A stretch of DNA of 28,446 nucleotides from JBAZOY01 sp041648505 (GCA_041648505.1 JBAZOY010000030.1:1-28446), one strand, 5' to 3'; positions 6,899 to 15,643 are shown, counted from the stretch's first letter. Notes: generated from the sequence alone by a model not told the origin. Translations and numbers: made by a program.

Positions 6899-6918
6899 CC
6901 CCGCCGCTTGCAGCGGGG
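6899..6918. repeat. G/C-rich hairpin, REP-like
   Basis: CCCCGC at 6899-6904 and GCGGGG at 6913-6918 form a 6-base stem; an alternative 5-base stem CCGCT/AGCGG uses the inner bases. The preceding word, GGGTGTAATTCCCCG, resembles GGGTGATTCCCCG at 6435-6447 on the other side of fmdB. Such CCCCGC...GCGGGG words preceding TAGTTCATT recur, in my recollection, as interspersed repeats in related genomes. The rest of 6806-7040 shows no coding sequence. Confidence 0.45.
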
Positions 6919-7040
6919 TAGTTCATTGTTTGTTAAGCATTCAGGTGATAAGATTGAAAATCTGTTAACGAATAGTTGCACATTTAGTTAGAGGGCGTTA
7001 TTTTTTCCATCTTAGAGACTTAGCTGATTACGGAGAATCC

Positions 7041-8276
7041 ATGAAATTTGAAACTTACCATATTTCGTCAGCCATAAAGAGAAATTTGTCCGACCTCGGA
7101 TTTAAACGTCCCACAGACATCCAGTATAAGGCTATCCCTTCCATTATGAAAGGAGAGGATGTGCTGGCCATTGCCCAGACAGGTACTGGGAAAACAGCAG
7201 CATTTGCCATTCCCATCATTGATAAAATTCACAAGACAAAAAGTTCTAAGCGGTCCTTGGGAATCGGATGTATTGTCATGGTACCCACAAGGGAATTGGC
7301 TGCCCAAATTGGTGGTGTGTTTGATGAACTTTCAAAACATACTAAGGTAAAAATAGTTGCAGTTTACGGCGGGGTTGAGCAGGACCCCCAGATCAAAAAG
7401 CTTTCCGACGGAATTGATGTGCTTGTGGCAACACCCGGACGAATGTTTGACCTGATCAGCCAGGGGGCTATCAGCCTGAAAAGTGTAGACACCCTTGTAC
7501 TTGATGAAGCCGACCAGATGCTGGATCTTGGATTTATTGATGATATTCGCGCTGTCAAAAAAAAGCTGATCAAAAAGCACCAGACTCTTTTCTTTTCAGC
7601 AACAATTAATAATGAGATTAAAAAGCTCGCTTTTTCCCAGGTAAAATCTTCTGCTATCAGAATTCAAATTTCCCCGGAAGATCCTGTTTCTAAGAATGTA
7701 TCCCATTTTGTCACGTTTGTTGAAATGGATGATAAGCGGTTTTTTTTACGAAGATTCGTTAATGACAACCCGGAAGCAAGGATCATCGTTTTTGTCAGGA
7801 CCAGGGTCCGGGCGGAACGGGTGGCAAAAGTCCTTGAAAGAAGTGATATTAAGTCTGCAACCCTTCATGGGGAAAAAGATCAAAAGGACAGAACAGATGT
7901 GCTGAACCAGTTTAAACAAGGCAAGATAAATATTTTGATTGCCACGGATGTCAGTGCCCGGGGGATTGATATCCCGGATGTTCACTATGTCATTAATTAT
8001 GATCTTCCTGAAAAGAGCGAAAATTATGTCCACAGGGTGGGAAGAACAGGTAGAGGAGTTAAAAAAGGTATTGCCATCTCCTTTTGCAGCAAAGAGGAAA
8101 AAGAACGTCTGGATGACATCCAGCAGTTTTTAAATAAAAAGATTGAAATGATAACGCTCAGCAAAAACGAGTATGCCGAGACCATTACTTTTTTCAATGA
8201 ACCACAAGGCATCCAGGATTTAATCAAGGAGCAGGAAGAGTGGGAAAAAAAGAAGAAAAAAAGAAAGAAGAAATAA
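7041..8276 (+). CDS. DEAD-box ATP-dependent RNA helicase (RhlE-like)
   Basis: Unwinds RNA duplexes in ribosome assembly, RNA decay or cold adaptation. All motifs are present: Q motif GFKRPTDIQ (20-28), motif I AQTGTGKT (45-52), Ia PTRELAAQ (82-89), Ib TPGR (131-134), II DEAD (155-158), III SAT (186-188), IV IIVFVRT, V ATDVSARGID and VI HRVGRTGR. After the RecA-like core the protein has only a short tail ending in a run of lysines and arginines, as in RhlE-type helicases. It has 411 residues. ATG 7041 has a GGAG site 7 bases upstream. The gene is A/T-richer than its neighbours and faces the convergent ABC-F gene, so the pair may have been inserted into the minus-strand core block. Confidence 0.95.
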   Translation: MKFETYHISSAIKRNLSDLGFKRPTDIQYKAIPSIMKGEDVLAIAQTGTGKTAAFAIPIIDKIHKTKSSKRSLGIGCIVMVPTRELAAQIGGVFDELSKHTKVKIVAVYGGVEQDPQIKKLSDGIDVLVATPGRMFDLISQGAISLKSVDTLVLDEADQMLDLGFIDDIRAVKKKLIKKHQTLFFSATINNEIKKLAFSQVKSSAIRIQISPEDPVSKNVSHFVTFVEMDDKRFFLRRFVNDNPEARIIVFVRTRVRAERVAKVLERSDIKSATLHGEKDQKDRTDVLNQFKQGKINILIATDVSARGIDIPDVHYVINYDLPEKSENYVHRVGRTGRGVKKGIAISFCSKEEKERLDDIQQFLNKKIEMITLSKNEYAETITFFNEPQGIQDLIKEQEEWEKKKKKRKKK

Positions 8277-8334
8277 GGTTATACCCACAAATATAAAAAG
8301 CATCCAAAATACGTCATAGTACAGGCAAATTTAT

Positions 8335-8436
8335 TTATTGCAAGTCTGTCTTGACGCGGTATGTGTATGTAATCAGATATTCTTTGGTCTTTTCCTGCTT
8401 GCGATAGCGCTCTTGCGCGGCGGTTATTGTTACATG
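8335..8436 (-). pseudogene. Startless coding-like fragment downstream of the ABC-F gene
   Basis: After the ABC-F stop (8443-8445) and a second in-frame TAG (8437-8439), the same frame stays open for 33 codons to TAA 8335-8337. The translation looks like a natural protein end, with AAQERYRKQEK followed by EYLITYTYRVKTDLQ, but it has no start codon. It may be the 3' remnant of a gene that once followed the ABC-F gene. Family not recognised. Confidence 0.3.
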
Positions 8437-8442
8437 CTATAT

Positions 8443-10431
8443 CTATGATTTGAGATCGTCGCTGTCCCACAAGCTCTCTTTTACAGCCTCCATCTCGATC
8501 TCAAGCTCGAGCCATTCCTCGTCGAGCGTTTCTTTCCTGAGCTTCAAATCCTCGTATTCGTTCAGAAGCGTGTTGAATTTATCACGGCCTCCGAGAGCGG
8601 ACGGATCTTCGAGAAGTTTTTCAATCTCGGATAGTCTTGCGGTTGCGGATGTCGTTTTTTTTTCGATAATTTCGGTCCGGTTGCGGATACGTTTGCTTTC
8701 GCGGTAAAAGATATTCCGAAGTTCACCCTCGCGGCGTTTGCGTTCTTTATCGGACTTTTTGTCGTTACTGCTGTTTTTCGATGGTGCTGCGTTTTTTGAC
8801 GACGACGGAAACGACTGCTCGAGAGATTTTTCCATTTCTTTTTTTTCATGGTAATAGCTGAAATTCCCATGATAGACATTCACCACGCCGTGGACAACCT
8901 CGATTATTTTATTTGCAACAACGTCGATGAGCTTACGGTCATGAGTGATGAGGCAGAGAGTGCCGTCATACGCGGACAGAGCGTCGGCAAGAATATCCCG
9001 GGACGGAATGTCAAGATGGTTTGTCGGTTCGTCCATCAGGATGAAATTTGCAGGGTGGAGTAAAAGCTTTGCCAGAGCGAGACGGGCTTTTTCCCCTCCC
9101 GAGAGGACCGAAACCTTTTTGAAAGCATCGTCCCCGGAGAAAAGGAAAGAACCAAGGACAGTTCTCAGCCGTTCGTCGGTTTCGTCGACTGCTCCTTGCC
9201 GCATTTCCTCAAGGACCGTGTTTGCGTCATTCAGTTGCTCTGACTGATGCTGGGCGTAATAAGCCGGGATGACATTGTGCCCATAGATGAGTTCGCCGCT
9301 TTCGGGATCGAGCTCTCCTGCCATGAGTTTGAGAAGTGTCGATTTTCCCGCTCCGTTGGGCCCCACAAGTGCGATTTTTTCTCCCCGGTTGATATTAAGA
9401 CTGAGGTCGCGATATATCGGCGTGTTTTCATATCCGAAAGACATTCTGTCCAATGTTATGACTGCTTTGCCGCATCTCGGCGAACTCTTCATGAAAAGTT
9501 TCACCGATCCCTCGTGCGCTGGTCCTGATACCCTGTCCATTTTTTCCAGGCGTTTGACCCGGCTTTGCACCTGAGATGCTTTTGTGCTTTTTGAACGGAA
9601 GCGGTTAATGAAAGCGGTTTCACTTTGTATAAACCGCTCCTGATTTTTCATTGTGGCCTCGATCGTCTCAAGCTCTTTTTCTCGGGTCCGCCGGAAATCG
9701 TCATAATTCCCTTGATAGAGTTTCGCCAATCCATGCTCGAGAGAAACAACCTTATTGACTGTCCGGTTCAGAAACGCACGGTCATGGCTGATGATTATTA
9801 TCGCTCCGGCGTAAGAACGGATATAGTTTTCGAACCACATTAGGGCATCGAGGTCAAGATGGTTTGTCGGCTCGTCGAGAAAAAGGAGATCAGGTTCGCC
9901 GAGCAGCAGTTTTGCAAGCCCAATGCGCATAATCCATCCTCCGCTGAACTCGTTAACCGGACGATCGAAATCGCTCTCTGTAAATCCGAGGCCGGAGAGG
10001 ATTTTTTTTGCCTCGTGCTCGACACCATACCCTCCCGAATGCTCGTAAACCGACTCAATTTTGCCGAGCTCTTCGACGAGAACCCGTTGTTCGTCAGGAT
10101 CGTCTGTTTCGGTGAGACTGTCGTGGATGAGTTTGCGTTTGTGTTCGATGCTTTCGGTATCGGTCCGCGAATTGACAACCTCGCTCAAAAGGCTGCGGTT
10201 TTCATCGAACGCAAGTCTCTGTTCGAGATAACCGATTGTTGCGCCCTTATGCAGATGAACCTCGCCGGAATCGTATGTGCCTGCGCCGGAAAGTATGTCG
10301 AGAAGAGTTGTTTTTCCGGTGCCGTTTGCGCCCACGATGCCGAGTCTGTCGCGGGCATAAAGCGTAAAAGACAGGCCTGAAAATAGCGTCCGGTCGCCGA
10401 ATGATTTTGTGATGTTTGAGACAATCAGCAT
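8443..10431 (-). CDS. ABC-F family ATPase (ribosome-associated, YdiF/Uup type)
   Basis: A soluble twin-ATPase ABC protein without membrane segments; members act on the ribosome in translation quality control or antibiotic protection. Domain 1 has Walker A GANGTGKTT, signature FSGGW and Walker B LLFLDEPTNHLD. A charged linker with the ABC-F interdomain region follows. Domain 2 has GPNGAGKST, LSGGEKARLALAKLL and FILMDEPTNHLD. The last 110 or so residues are lysine/glutamate-rich and predicted coiled coil, as in Uup/YdiF. I start it at ATG 10431 (662 residues, MLIVSNITKSFG) and not at the longer frame's 10503, because the promoter candidate at 10490-10516 would start transcription inside that extension and the extra residues resemble no family member. 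Which ABC-F subfamily is unresolved. Confidence 0.93.
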   Translation of the reverse strand: MLIVSNITKSFGDRTLFSGLSFTLYARDRLGIVGANGTGKTTLLDILSGAGTYDSGEVHLHKGATIGYLEQRLAFDENRSLLSEVVNSRTDTESIEHKRKLIHDSLTETDDPDEQRVLVEELGKIESVYEHSGGYGVEHEAKKILSGLGFTESDFDRPVNEFSGGWIMRIGLAKLLLGEPDLLFLDEPTNHLDLDALMWFENYIRSYAGAIIIISHDRAFLNRTVNKVVSLEHGLAKLYQGNYDDFRRTREKELETIEATMKNQERFIQSETAFINRFRSKSTKASQVQSRVKRLEKMDRVSGPAHEGSVKLFMKSSPRCGKAVITLDRMSFGYENTPIYRDLSLNINRGEKIALVGPNGAGKSTLLKLMAGELDPESGELIYGHNVIPAYYAQHQSEQLNDANTVLEEMRQGAVDETDERLRTVLGSFLFSGDDAFKKVSVLSGGEKARLALAKLLLHPANFILMDEPTNHLDIPSRDILADALSAYDGTLCLITHDRKLIDVVANKIIEVVHGVVNVYHGNFSYYHEKKEMEKSLEQSFPSSSKNAAPSKNSSNDKKSDKERKRREGELRNIFYRESKRIRNRTEIIEKKTTSATARLSEIEKLLEDPSALGGRDKFNTLLNEYEDLKLRKETLDEEWLELEIEMEAVKESLWDSDDLKS

Positions 10432-10489
10432 ATAAATCCAATAGTGATATGAAATCGTGTAGAACTGTCTGCGGGATTTGCCGCTAAAA

Positions 10490-10516
10490 ATAATACCGTT
10501 CACTGTCGGTTGTCAA
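10490..10516 (-). promoter_or_regulatory. Candidate promoter of the ABC-F gene
   Basis: A perfect TTGACA (10511-10516) and TATTAT (10490-10495, 5 of 6) on the minus strand, but with a spacer of 15 bases, shorter than the usual 16-18. It points to the ABC-F start at 10431. The rest of 10504-10667 holds only a small CTGGC/GCCAG hairpin near 10600. Confidence 0.4.
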
Positions 10517-10667
10517 TCGATTATGTGTTTTTGGCGGGAGGGGGAATTTTTACCGGAGAAGTTGTAATGTCATACCATGGCAGAACGGATGATGAAGAAC
10601 CTGGCTGGCCAGTCATTTAGAACCGGGTTATAAAATCGATACAGGCTTTTATTTGATAAGGAGCGGA

Positions 10668-11870
10668 TCAACCGAGGTTCATTACGGCATCTTCTATCCT
10701 TTGCAGGCCCTCTTTAATATGCGCTATCGATAGAGCATAAGAGATGCGTATATAATTGTCACAGCCAAAATCAATGCCCGGCACAACAGCAACATTGGCT
10801 TCATCCAGTAGATAATCAGCAAGACCGGATGAGTTGGAGATAACTTTTCCCTGCCATGAACGTCCGAATAAGGAAGAGACGTTGGGAAAAACATAGAAAG
10901 CCCCGGAAGGGTTCATACAGCTAATGCCCGGTATTGCATTGAGCTTCTCTACCATGTAATTTCTTCTGCTCCCGAATTCTTTTACCATTGCCGTGAGAAT
11001 GTCCTGATTTCCCACGAGGGCCTCCACAGCCGCTTTCTGTGAGATCGAAGATGGGTTTGAGGTGTTCTGACTTTGAAGCATGGTGACGGCAGATATAATC
11101 TCAGAAGGACCGGCGGCGTAACCGATTCTCCATCCGGTCATGGCGTAAGCCTTGGATACACCGTTGACAACGATTGTCATCTTCTTAATTTCTTCACTGA
11201 CTGAGGCAATATCATAGAAGGGAAAATCATCGTAGATGAGCTTTTCGTAAATGTCGTCGGAAATGATAAAAATCCCTTTTCGGGCTACCACTTCTGCCAG
11301 GGCTTCCAGTTCCTTCCGGGTATAGGCAACGCCGGTGGGATTCGATGGACTGTTTATGATGATCGCTTTTGTACGGCTATTGATTGCGCTCTCAAGCTGC
11401 TCAGGTTGCAGCTTGAAATCATCCGCTTCCCTGGTTTCTACGATGGCTGGTTGCCCATCTGCAAGGAGGACAATATCCGGGTAGGAAACCCAGTAAGGCG
11501 CCGGGATGATAACTTCATCCCCTTCTTCAAAGAGAACCTGTGCCAAGTTGTAGAGGGTATGCTTGGCCCCGCAGGAAACGACAATTTCAGAGCGGTTATA
11601 GCTCAGGTTATTGTCCTTTTGTAACTTGCAGATAATTGCATCTTTCAGTTCATTTATACCGCCGACAGGGGTGTACTTGGTAAATCCTTCCTCAATTGCC
11701 TTGATGGCAGCTTTTTTAACATGAATGGGGGTATCAAAATCAGGTTCACCCGCTCCAAAACCAATAACATCTCTTCCTTCGGCCCGCAGCGCGTTGGCTT
11801 TGTTTGTAATTGCCAATGTGGGTGAAGGTTTGATCCTGGATATCCTTGATGATAATTTCATTTCGACCAA
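10668..11870 (-). CDS. Pyridoxal-phosphate aminotransferase, aspartate aminotransferase class Ib
   Basis: Transfers the amino group of aspartate (and possibly aromatic or prephenate-type substrates) to 2-oxoglutarate. The 400-residue protein has the PLP-lysine motif NGVSKAYAMTGWR with Lys240, the SNPTG loop at 176-180, and SDDIYEK with Asp205 and Tyr208 for the cofactor ring; GFGAGEPDFDTP near residue 40 is the class signature. I choose TTG 11870 because the AAGGAG site at 11879-11884 lies 8 bases from it, while ATG 11861 would be 17 bases away. It is the last gene of a rsmD-coaD-aminotransferase run, 19 bases after coaD. Exact substrate cannot be read from sequence alone, so aspB/aspC is not assigned. 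Confidence 0.93.
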   Translation of the reverse strand: MVEMKLSSRISRIKPSPTLAITNKANALRAEGRDVIGFGAGEPDFDTPIHVKKAAIKAIEEGFTKYTPVGGINELKDAIICKLQKDNNLSYNRSEIVVSCGAKHTLYNLAQVLFEEGDEVIIPAPYWVSYPDIVLLADGQPAIVETREADDFKLQPEQLESAINSRTKAIIINSPSNPTGVAYTRKELEALAEVVARKGIFIISDDIYEKLIYDDFPFYDIASVSEEIKKMTIVVNGVSKAYAMTGWRIGYAAGPSEIISAVTMLQSQNTSNPSSISQKAAVEALVGNQDILTAMVKEFGSRRNYMVEKLNAIPGISCMNPSGAFYVFPNVSSLFGRSWQGKVISNSSGLADYLLDEANVAVVPGIDFGCDNYIRISYALSIAHIKEGLQRIEDAVMNLG

Positions 11871-11889
11871 AGTTATAACTCCTTATGTT

Positions 11890-12393
11890 TTATGATGTTT
11901 CAAAGCCATATTTTTTTTGTAGTTTTTTTTGCACGACGTCAGGTACCATTCCCTCTATTGACCCTCCCATACTCGCTGCTTCTTTTACGATACTGGAACT
12001 CGTAAAAAACCAGCTGAAACCTGTCATGAGAAATACTGTTTCTATATTTCTGTTTAATCTCCTGTTTATGAGGGTCATCTGAAACTCATATTCAAAGTCC
12101 GACACAGCCCTTAACCCCTTCAGGATGACGTTTACATCCGAATTTTTGAGATAGTTTACAAGGAGCCCCTCGGTCTGATCGATCTTTATTCGCTTCTGCT
12201 CTTCCTTGTATTCCATGATGACTTCTCTGATCATATCCATTCTTTCCTCTACGGAAAACAGATATTTCTTGTCCGGGTGACGGGCAATAAGGACGATGAT
12301 TTCATCAAATATTTTTAAACCTCTCATAATGATATCCACATGCCCATTCGTAATGGGATCAAAAGAACCGGGGTATACTGCTGTTTTTCCCAT
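11890..12393 (-). CDS. coaD: Pantetheine-phosphate adenylyltransferase
   Basis: Joins 4'-phosphopantetheine to ATP giving dephospho-CoA, the penultimate step of coenzyme A synthesis. The nucleotidyltransferase signature YPGSFDPITNGH is at 7-18, with the catalytic His18, and the C-terminal SSSIVKEAA segment replaces the usual ISST-x2-R-type motif region. Length 167 residues is normal (about 160). The start ATG 12393 has a GGAGG site at the end of rsmD, 8 bases beyond its stop, so the two genes are closely coupled. Confidence 0.96.
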   Translation of the reverse strand: MGKTAVYPGSFDPITNGHVDIIMRGLKIFDEIIVLIARHPDKKYLFSVEERMDMIREVIMEYKEEQKRIKIDQTEGLLVNYLKNSDVNVILKGLRAVSDFEYEFQMTLINRRLNRNIETVFLMTGFSWFFTSSSIVKEAASMGGSIEGMVPDVVQKKLQKKYGFETS

Positions 12394-12401
12394 ATATCTA
12401 T

Positions 12402-12965
12402 TTATCCCTCCTGGAGTTTAAATTTCATAAAAGACAGGATCGTATCACCATATTTCCGCTGGTCCGTCAAGGTAAACCTGTTTGGCGGGCATTGTCCCAA
12501 TTCTTCCCTGATCGAGTGTTGTATAATGACAATGCCATCTTCGGAGAGCAAACTTTCCTCGCTAATACAGCGCATGGTTTCTCCGACAAAACCCTTCTCG
12601 TAAGGCGGATCAGCAAAGAGAAAATCAAATTTTATTTCCTTCTTTCCAAGCACTCTAATTCCTCTTCTTGCCTCTGCAGCAAGGATTTCATGCCTGTTTC
12701 CCAGCTTAATCTCGCTAAGATTTTTCTTTATAACATTGGCGAGTATCTTACTCTTTTCAACAAATACAACCTTCGCTGCCCCCCTGCTCAAGGCCTCTAT
12801 GCCGATCATTCCGCTTCCTGCATAAAGATCGAGGAATGATTTCCCTTCCACGGAAGGGAGTATACTGAAGAGTGACTCCCTGAGCCGGCACGAGGTTGGT
12901 CGGAGGCGGTACCTGCTCGGCAAATCAAGGCGTCTTCCTTTGGCCTTACCTCCAACGATTCTCAT
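12402..12965 (-). CDS. rsmD: 16S rRNA (guanine(966)-N2)-methyltransferase
   Basis: Methylates G966 of 16S rRNA late in small-subunit assembly. The 187-residue protein begins MRIVGGKAKGR, has the SAM-binding FLDLYAGSGMIGIEAL (44-59) and the N6/N2-type catalytic DPPY at 119-122. The N-terminal motif usually written RPT-x-D-R-x-RE appears here as RPTSCRLRE, with Cys26 in place of the common aspartate. ATG 12965 has GAGG 5 bases upstream. rsmD next to coaD is a frequent bacterial pairing, which supports the call. The 145-base gap before it (12966-13110) shows no gene. Confidence 0.94.
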   Translation of the reverse strand: MRIVGGKAKGRRLDLPSRYRLRPTSCRLRESLFSILPSVEGKSFLDLYAGSGMIGIEALSRGAAKVVFVEKSKILANVIKKNLSEIKLGNRHEILAAEARRGIRVLGKKEIKFDFLFADPPYEKGFVGETMRCISEESLLSEDGIVIIQHSIREELGQCPPNRFTLTDQRKYGDTILSFMKFKLQEG

Positions 12966-13110
12966 GAAACCTCGGGAATAATATCCTGCGATCCGCGCTT
13001 CAAGTCACTAGTTGTGAACTTCTATATGAAGTATTGAAAATTAGATTCAGAAGGCGCGCATCAAAGATTTTCTACTTTAGGACTCTAATATTTTAACTGG
13101 TAACTTATGA

Positions 13111-14127
13111 TTATAAGTAGTCTCTCACGAGGATTTCTGCAATCTGAACGGCATTGAGCGCGGCGCCTTTCCTGATATTATCCGATACAATCCACATATT
13201 GATGCCGTTTGCGATAGATTCGTCTTCCCTGATCCTGCCGACAAAGGTATCATTCTCACCGGCTGCGTGAATTGCGAGGGGGTATTTTCTCTCCTTCGGA
13301 TCGTCAATAACAGTGACCCCGGGGGCACGGCACAGGAGTTCTCTGACCTCATCTGCGGTAATTTTCTTCTCTGTTTCGATATTTACGGACTCAGAATGAC
13401 CATAAAAAACGGGGACTCTGACCGCTGTTGCTGTTACCGCTATAGATTGATCCTGGAGGATTTTCCTCGTTTCATTTAACATTTTCATTTCTTCTTTTGT
13501 GTAACCATTGTCTAAAAAAACATCGATCTGGGGAATACAGTTGAAGGCAATTCTGTGGGGAAGCACCTCTATCTTTGGTTCCTCAAAATTAAGAAGGGAT
13601 TTTATCTGTGCTTCCAGTTCCTCAATAGCTCTTGTTCCAGCCCCTGACACAGCCTGATATGTAGAGACGACGATTCTTTTGATTTTAGCCAGATCATGAA
13701 TCGGCTTGAGGGCTACAACCATCTGGATGGTCGAACAATTAGGATTAGCAATAATTCCTCTTTTCTTATACCCCTTAATTGTTTCGGGATTTACTTCAGG
13801 CACTACTAAAGGAACTTCGGGGTTCATTCTGAAAGCATTGGTGTTGTCGATGACAACGCATCCTGCTCTTGCGGCAATGGGAGCAAACTTTTCACTGATA
13901 CCGCCACCGGCGGAAAAGAGTCCAATGTCAATCCCCGTAAAGGAATCATTGTCGAGAACATTGACAGGAATAGATTGTCCCTTAAAGATCGCTTCCTTTC
14001 CCACAGAACGTTCCGAGGCAAGGAGCTTCAAGTTACCGACCGGGAAATCTCGCTCCTCCAAAATCTTAATCATTTCTTTCCCTACGGCACCAGTGGCACC
14101 AATAACCGCTACGTTGTATGTCTTCAT
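13111..14127 (-). CDS. asd: Aspartate-semialdehyde dehydrogenase
   Basis: Reduces aspartyl phosphate to aspartate semialdehyde, the branch point to lysine/diaminopimelate, threonine and methionine. It has the NADP-binding GATGAVG at 10-16, the catalytic Cys131 in NPNCST, and the SGAGTRAIEELEAQ segment of the substrate site. Length 338 residues is normal for the B. subtilis-like type. ATG 14127 is preceded by GAAGGGAAG, and its first bases overlap the pssA stop by four (ATGA). Being last in a psd-pssA-asd unit ties amino-acid supply to phospholipid genes only by co-transcription. Confidence 0.97.
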   Translation of the reverse strand: MKTYNVAVIGATGAVGKEMIKILEERDFPVGNLKLLASERSVGKEAIFKGQSIPVNVLDNDSFTGIDIGLFSAGGGISEKFAPIAARAGCVVIDNTNAFRMNPEVPLVVPEVNPETIKGYKKRGIIANPNCSTIQMVVALKPIHDLAKIKRIVVSTYQAVSGAGTRAIEELEAQIKSLLNFEEPKIEVLPHRIAFNCIPQIDVFLDNGYTKEEMKMLNETRKILQDQSIAVTATAVRVPVFYGHSESVNIETEKKITADEVRELLCRAPGVTVIDDPKERKYPLAIHAAGENDTFVGRIREDESIANGINMWIVSDNIRKGAALNAVQIAEILVRDYL

Positions 14128-14915
14128 ACAGAACTTCCCTTCCCGCCGGCTATTCTTCTTAGTCGTTCACTTTTTGTTTTAGCGCATATTTTCCTCACGG
14201 CTTTAACCAGCGCCCATGACGGGCCGGAGAAAGAATAACCCAGAGAAAATGTGAAAATCATAATCTCAGGCTCCGTAGTAACGATGATTAAGATCAAAAC
14301 AATCAGAACAAATGACATAAAAGGTTTTCGTGAAAAGAAATTCAGATCTTTAAAACTATAGTATTTGATATTACTGATCATAAGTAGCGACAAAGCAACG
14401 GAAACAATCAATGCCAATAGGTTAGGGGACTTCCCTGTTCCGCCGAAATAGTAGTAAAGCAATACACTGGTTGCGACAACGACAGCACTTGCCGGTATAG
14501 GTAAGCCGTTAAAAACCCTGCTTTCGATTATGTTTGTCTGTACGTTGAACCTTGCCAGTCTGAGAGCGCCGCAGAGGACAAATAAAAAGGCTGCCAGCCA
14601 TCCCCATTTTCCGTATGATGACAAGGACCATGTGTAGGCAAGAATGGCCGGTGCAACACCGAAGGAAACAAGATCAGACAGCGAATCGTATTCTGCGCCA
14701 AATTTGCTCAACGTGTTGGTCATCCTTGCTATTCGACCATCGAGGCCGTCCAGGACAAAGGCGATCAGAATTAAGACAGCGGCAAGGGTGAAATTTTCCT
14801 TCATAGAAGCGGTAATCGAGTAAAATCCGCAATAAAGACTCGCCGTAGTAAGTAGATTTGGGAGCACATAAATTCCTTTTTTTACTTTACTTTTTTTCGG
14901 TGAGGTGCTGTTCAT
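14124..14915 (-). CDS. pssA: CDP-diacylglycerol-serine O-phosphatidyltransferase
   Basis: Membrane enzyme that makes phosphatidylserine from CDP-diacylglycerol and serine. The CDP-alcohol phosphotransferase motif is complete: Asp59, Gly60, Ala63, Arg64, Gly73, Asp77 and Asp81. The 263 residues contain about seven or eight hydrophobic stretches, as in the Bacillus-like PssA. The start ATG 14915 overlaps the psd stop by four bases (ATGA) and its stop overlaps the asd start in the same way. Substrate CDP-diacylglycerol comes from CdsA, encoded at 18779-19594. The C terminus is basic (KAVRKICAKTKSERLRRIAGGK). Confidence 0.96.
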   Translation of the reverse strand: MNSTSPKKSKVKKGIYVLPNLLTTASLYCGFYSITASMKENFTLAAVLILIAFVLDGLDGRIARMTNTLSKFGAEYDSLSDLVSFGVAPAILAYTWSLSSYGKWGWLAAFLFVLCGALRLARFNVQTNIIESRVFNGLPIPASAVVVATSVLLYYYFGGTGKSPNLLALIVSVALSLLMISNIKYYSFKDLNFFSRKPFMSFVLIVLILIIVTTEPEIMIFTFSLGYSFSGPSWALVKAVRKICAKTKSERLRRIAGGKGSSV

Positions 14916-15559
14916 GTCAGGTATCCTATCGTTGTTGTGCCTGCTTTAACTTTATCTCCCACCCTTACGGAAATGGTTGTATCAAAGGGGAGAAAGAGTT
15001 CGAGACGTGAGCCGAATTGTATGAGGCCGAATCGTTCGCCTTTTATAACATACATTCCCTCTTTTAGCCAGCAGACAATCCTCCTTGCGATTAATCCCGC
15101 TATCTGAACCGTTAAAATATATTTCCCGTCGTCGGTTTTAACAAGGATGGAGTTCCTCTCATTTAGAGAAGATGCTTTATCGAGATTAGCTGAGAGAAAC
15201 TTGCCTTCTTTATAACAGATTTTATTAACAGTACCGGAGACGGGAACTCTGTTGACATGGACATTAAAAATACTCATAAAGATGCTGATTTTCTTAAATG
15301 GGCCTTTGACCATTTCATTGTCTATAACATCTTCTATCTTTAAAACTGTACCGTCTGCAGGAGAGATAATGGCTTTAGCATCTTCGGGAGTTTTTCTTGC
15401 CGGATTACGAAAGAACCAGACGACAAAAAGGGTTGCAACAGAGAGGAGAACCGCTGTCCGTGTGGCTCCGAAAAAAAAGGCTGCTAATGCGACAGCCCCT
15501 ACTGGTATAATAAATGTAAGCCCTTCAAGGGCGATAGGACTATTCTTATGATCTTTCAC
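14912..15559 (-). CDS. psd: Phosphatidylserine decarboxylase proenzyme (short form)
   Basis: Decarboxylates phosphatidylserine to phosphatidylethanolamine. The protein is cleaved autocatalytically before a serine that becomes the pyruvoyl group; here the site is in FGLIQFGSR, cleavage expected between Gly183 and Ser184. It has the short 215-residue architecture with two N-terminal membrane helices (roughly 11-50), as in many non-enteric bacteria. SPADG near residue 66 and HVNRVP near 100 are conserved. The start is GTG 15559; an ATG a few bases upstream is followed by a stop. An AGAG element 4 bases before is a weak ribosome-binding site. It opens the psd-pssA-asd unit, 84 bases after tsaB. 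Confidence 0.95.
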   Translation of the reverse strand: MKDHKNSPIALEGLTFIIPVGAVALAAFFFGATRTAVLLSVATLFVVWFFRNPARKTPEDAKAIISPADGTVLKIEDVIDNEMVKGPFKKISIFMSIFNVHVNRVPVSGTVNKICYKEGKFLSANLDKASSLNERNSILVKTDDGKYILTVQIAGLIARRIVCWLKEGMYVIKGERFGLIQFGSRLELFLPFDTTISVRVGDKVKAGTTTIGYLT

Positions 15560-15643
15560 AAAGCTCTTTCACATTAACTTCGATTATCTGAATAATTTTC
15601 ACCTTTATATTGAATAAGTGCTCTTGTCAATATTTCTCTGTTC

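Noticed and set aside
6960..7000. Possible promoter TTGCAC-17-TATTTT before the helicase gene
   Set aside because: Only 3 and 4 matches of 6; too weak to list.
8279..8470. Minus-strand 63-codon ORF overlapping the end of the ABC-F gene
   Set aside because: Competes with the more protein-like frame in the same gap and has no ribosome-binding site.
10431..10503. 24-residue N-terminal extension of the ABC-F protein
   Set aside because: The candidate promoter overlaps it and the extension has no family resemblance; the start at 10431 is preferred.
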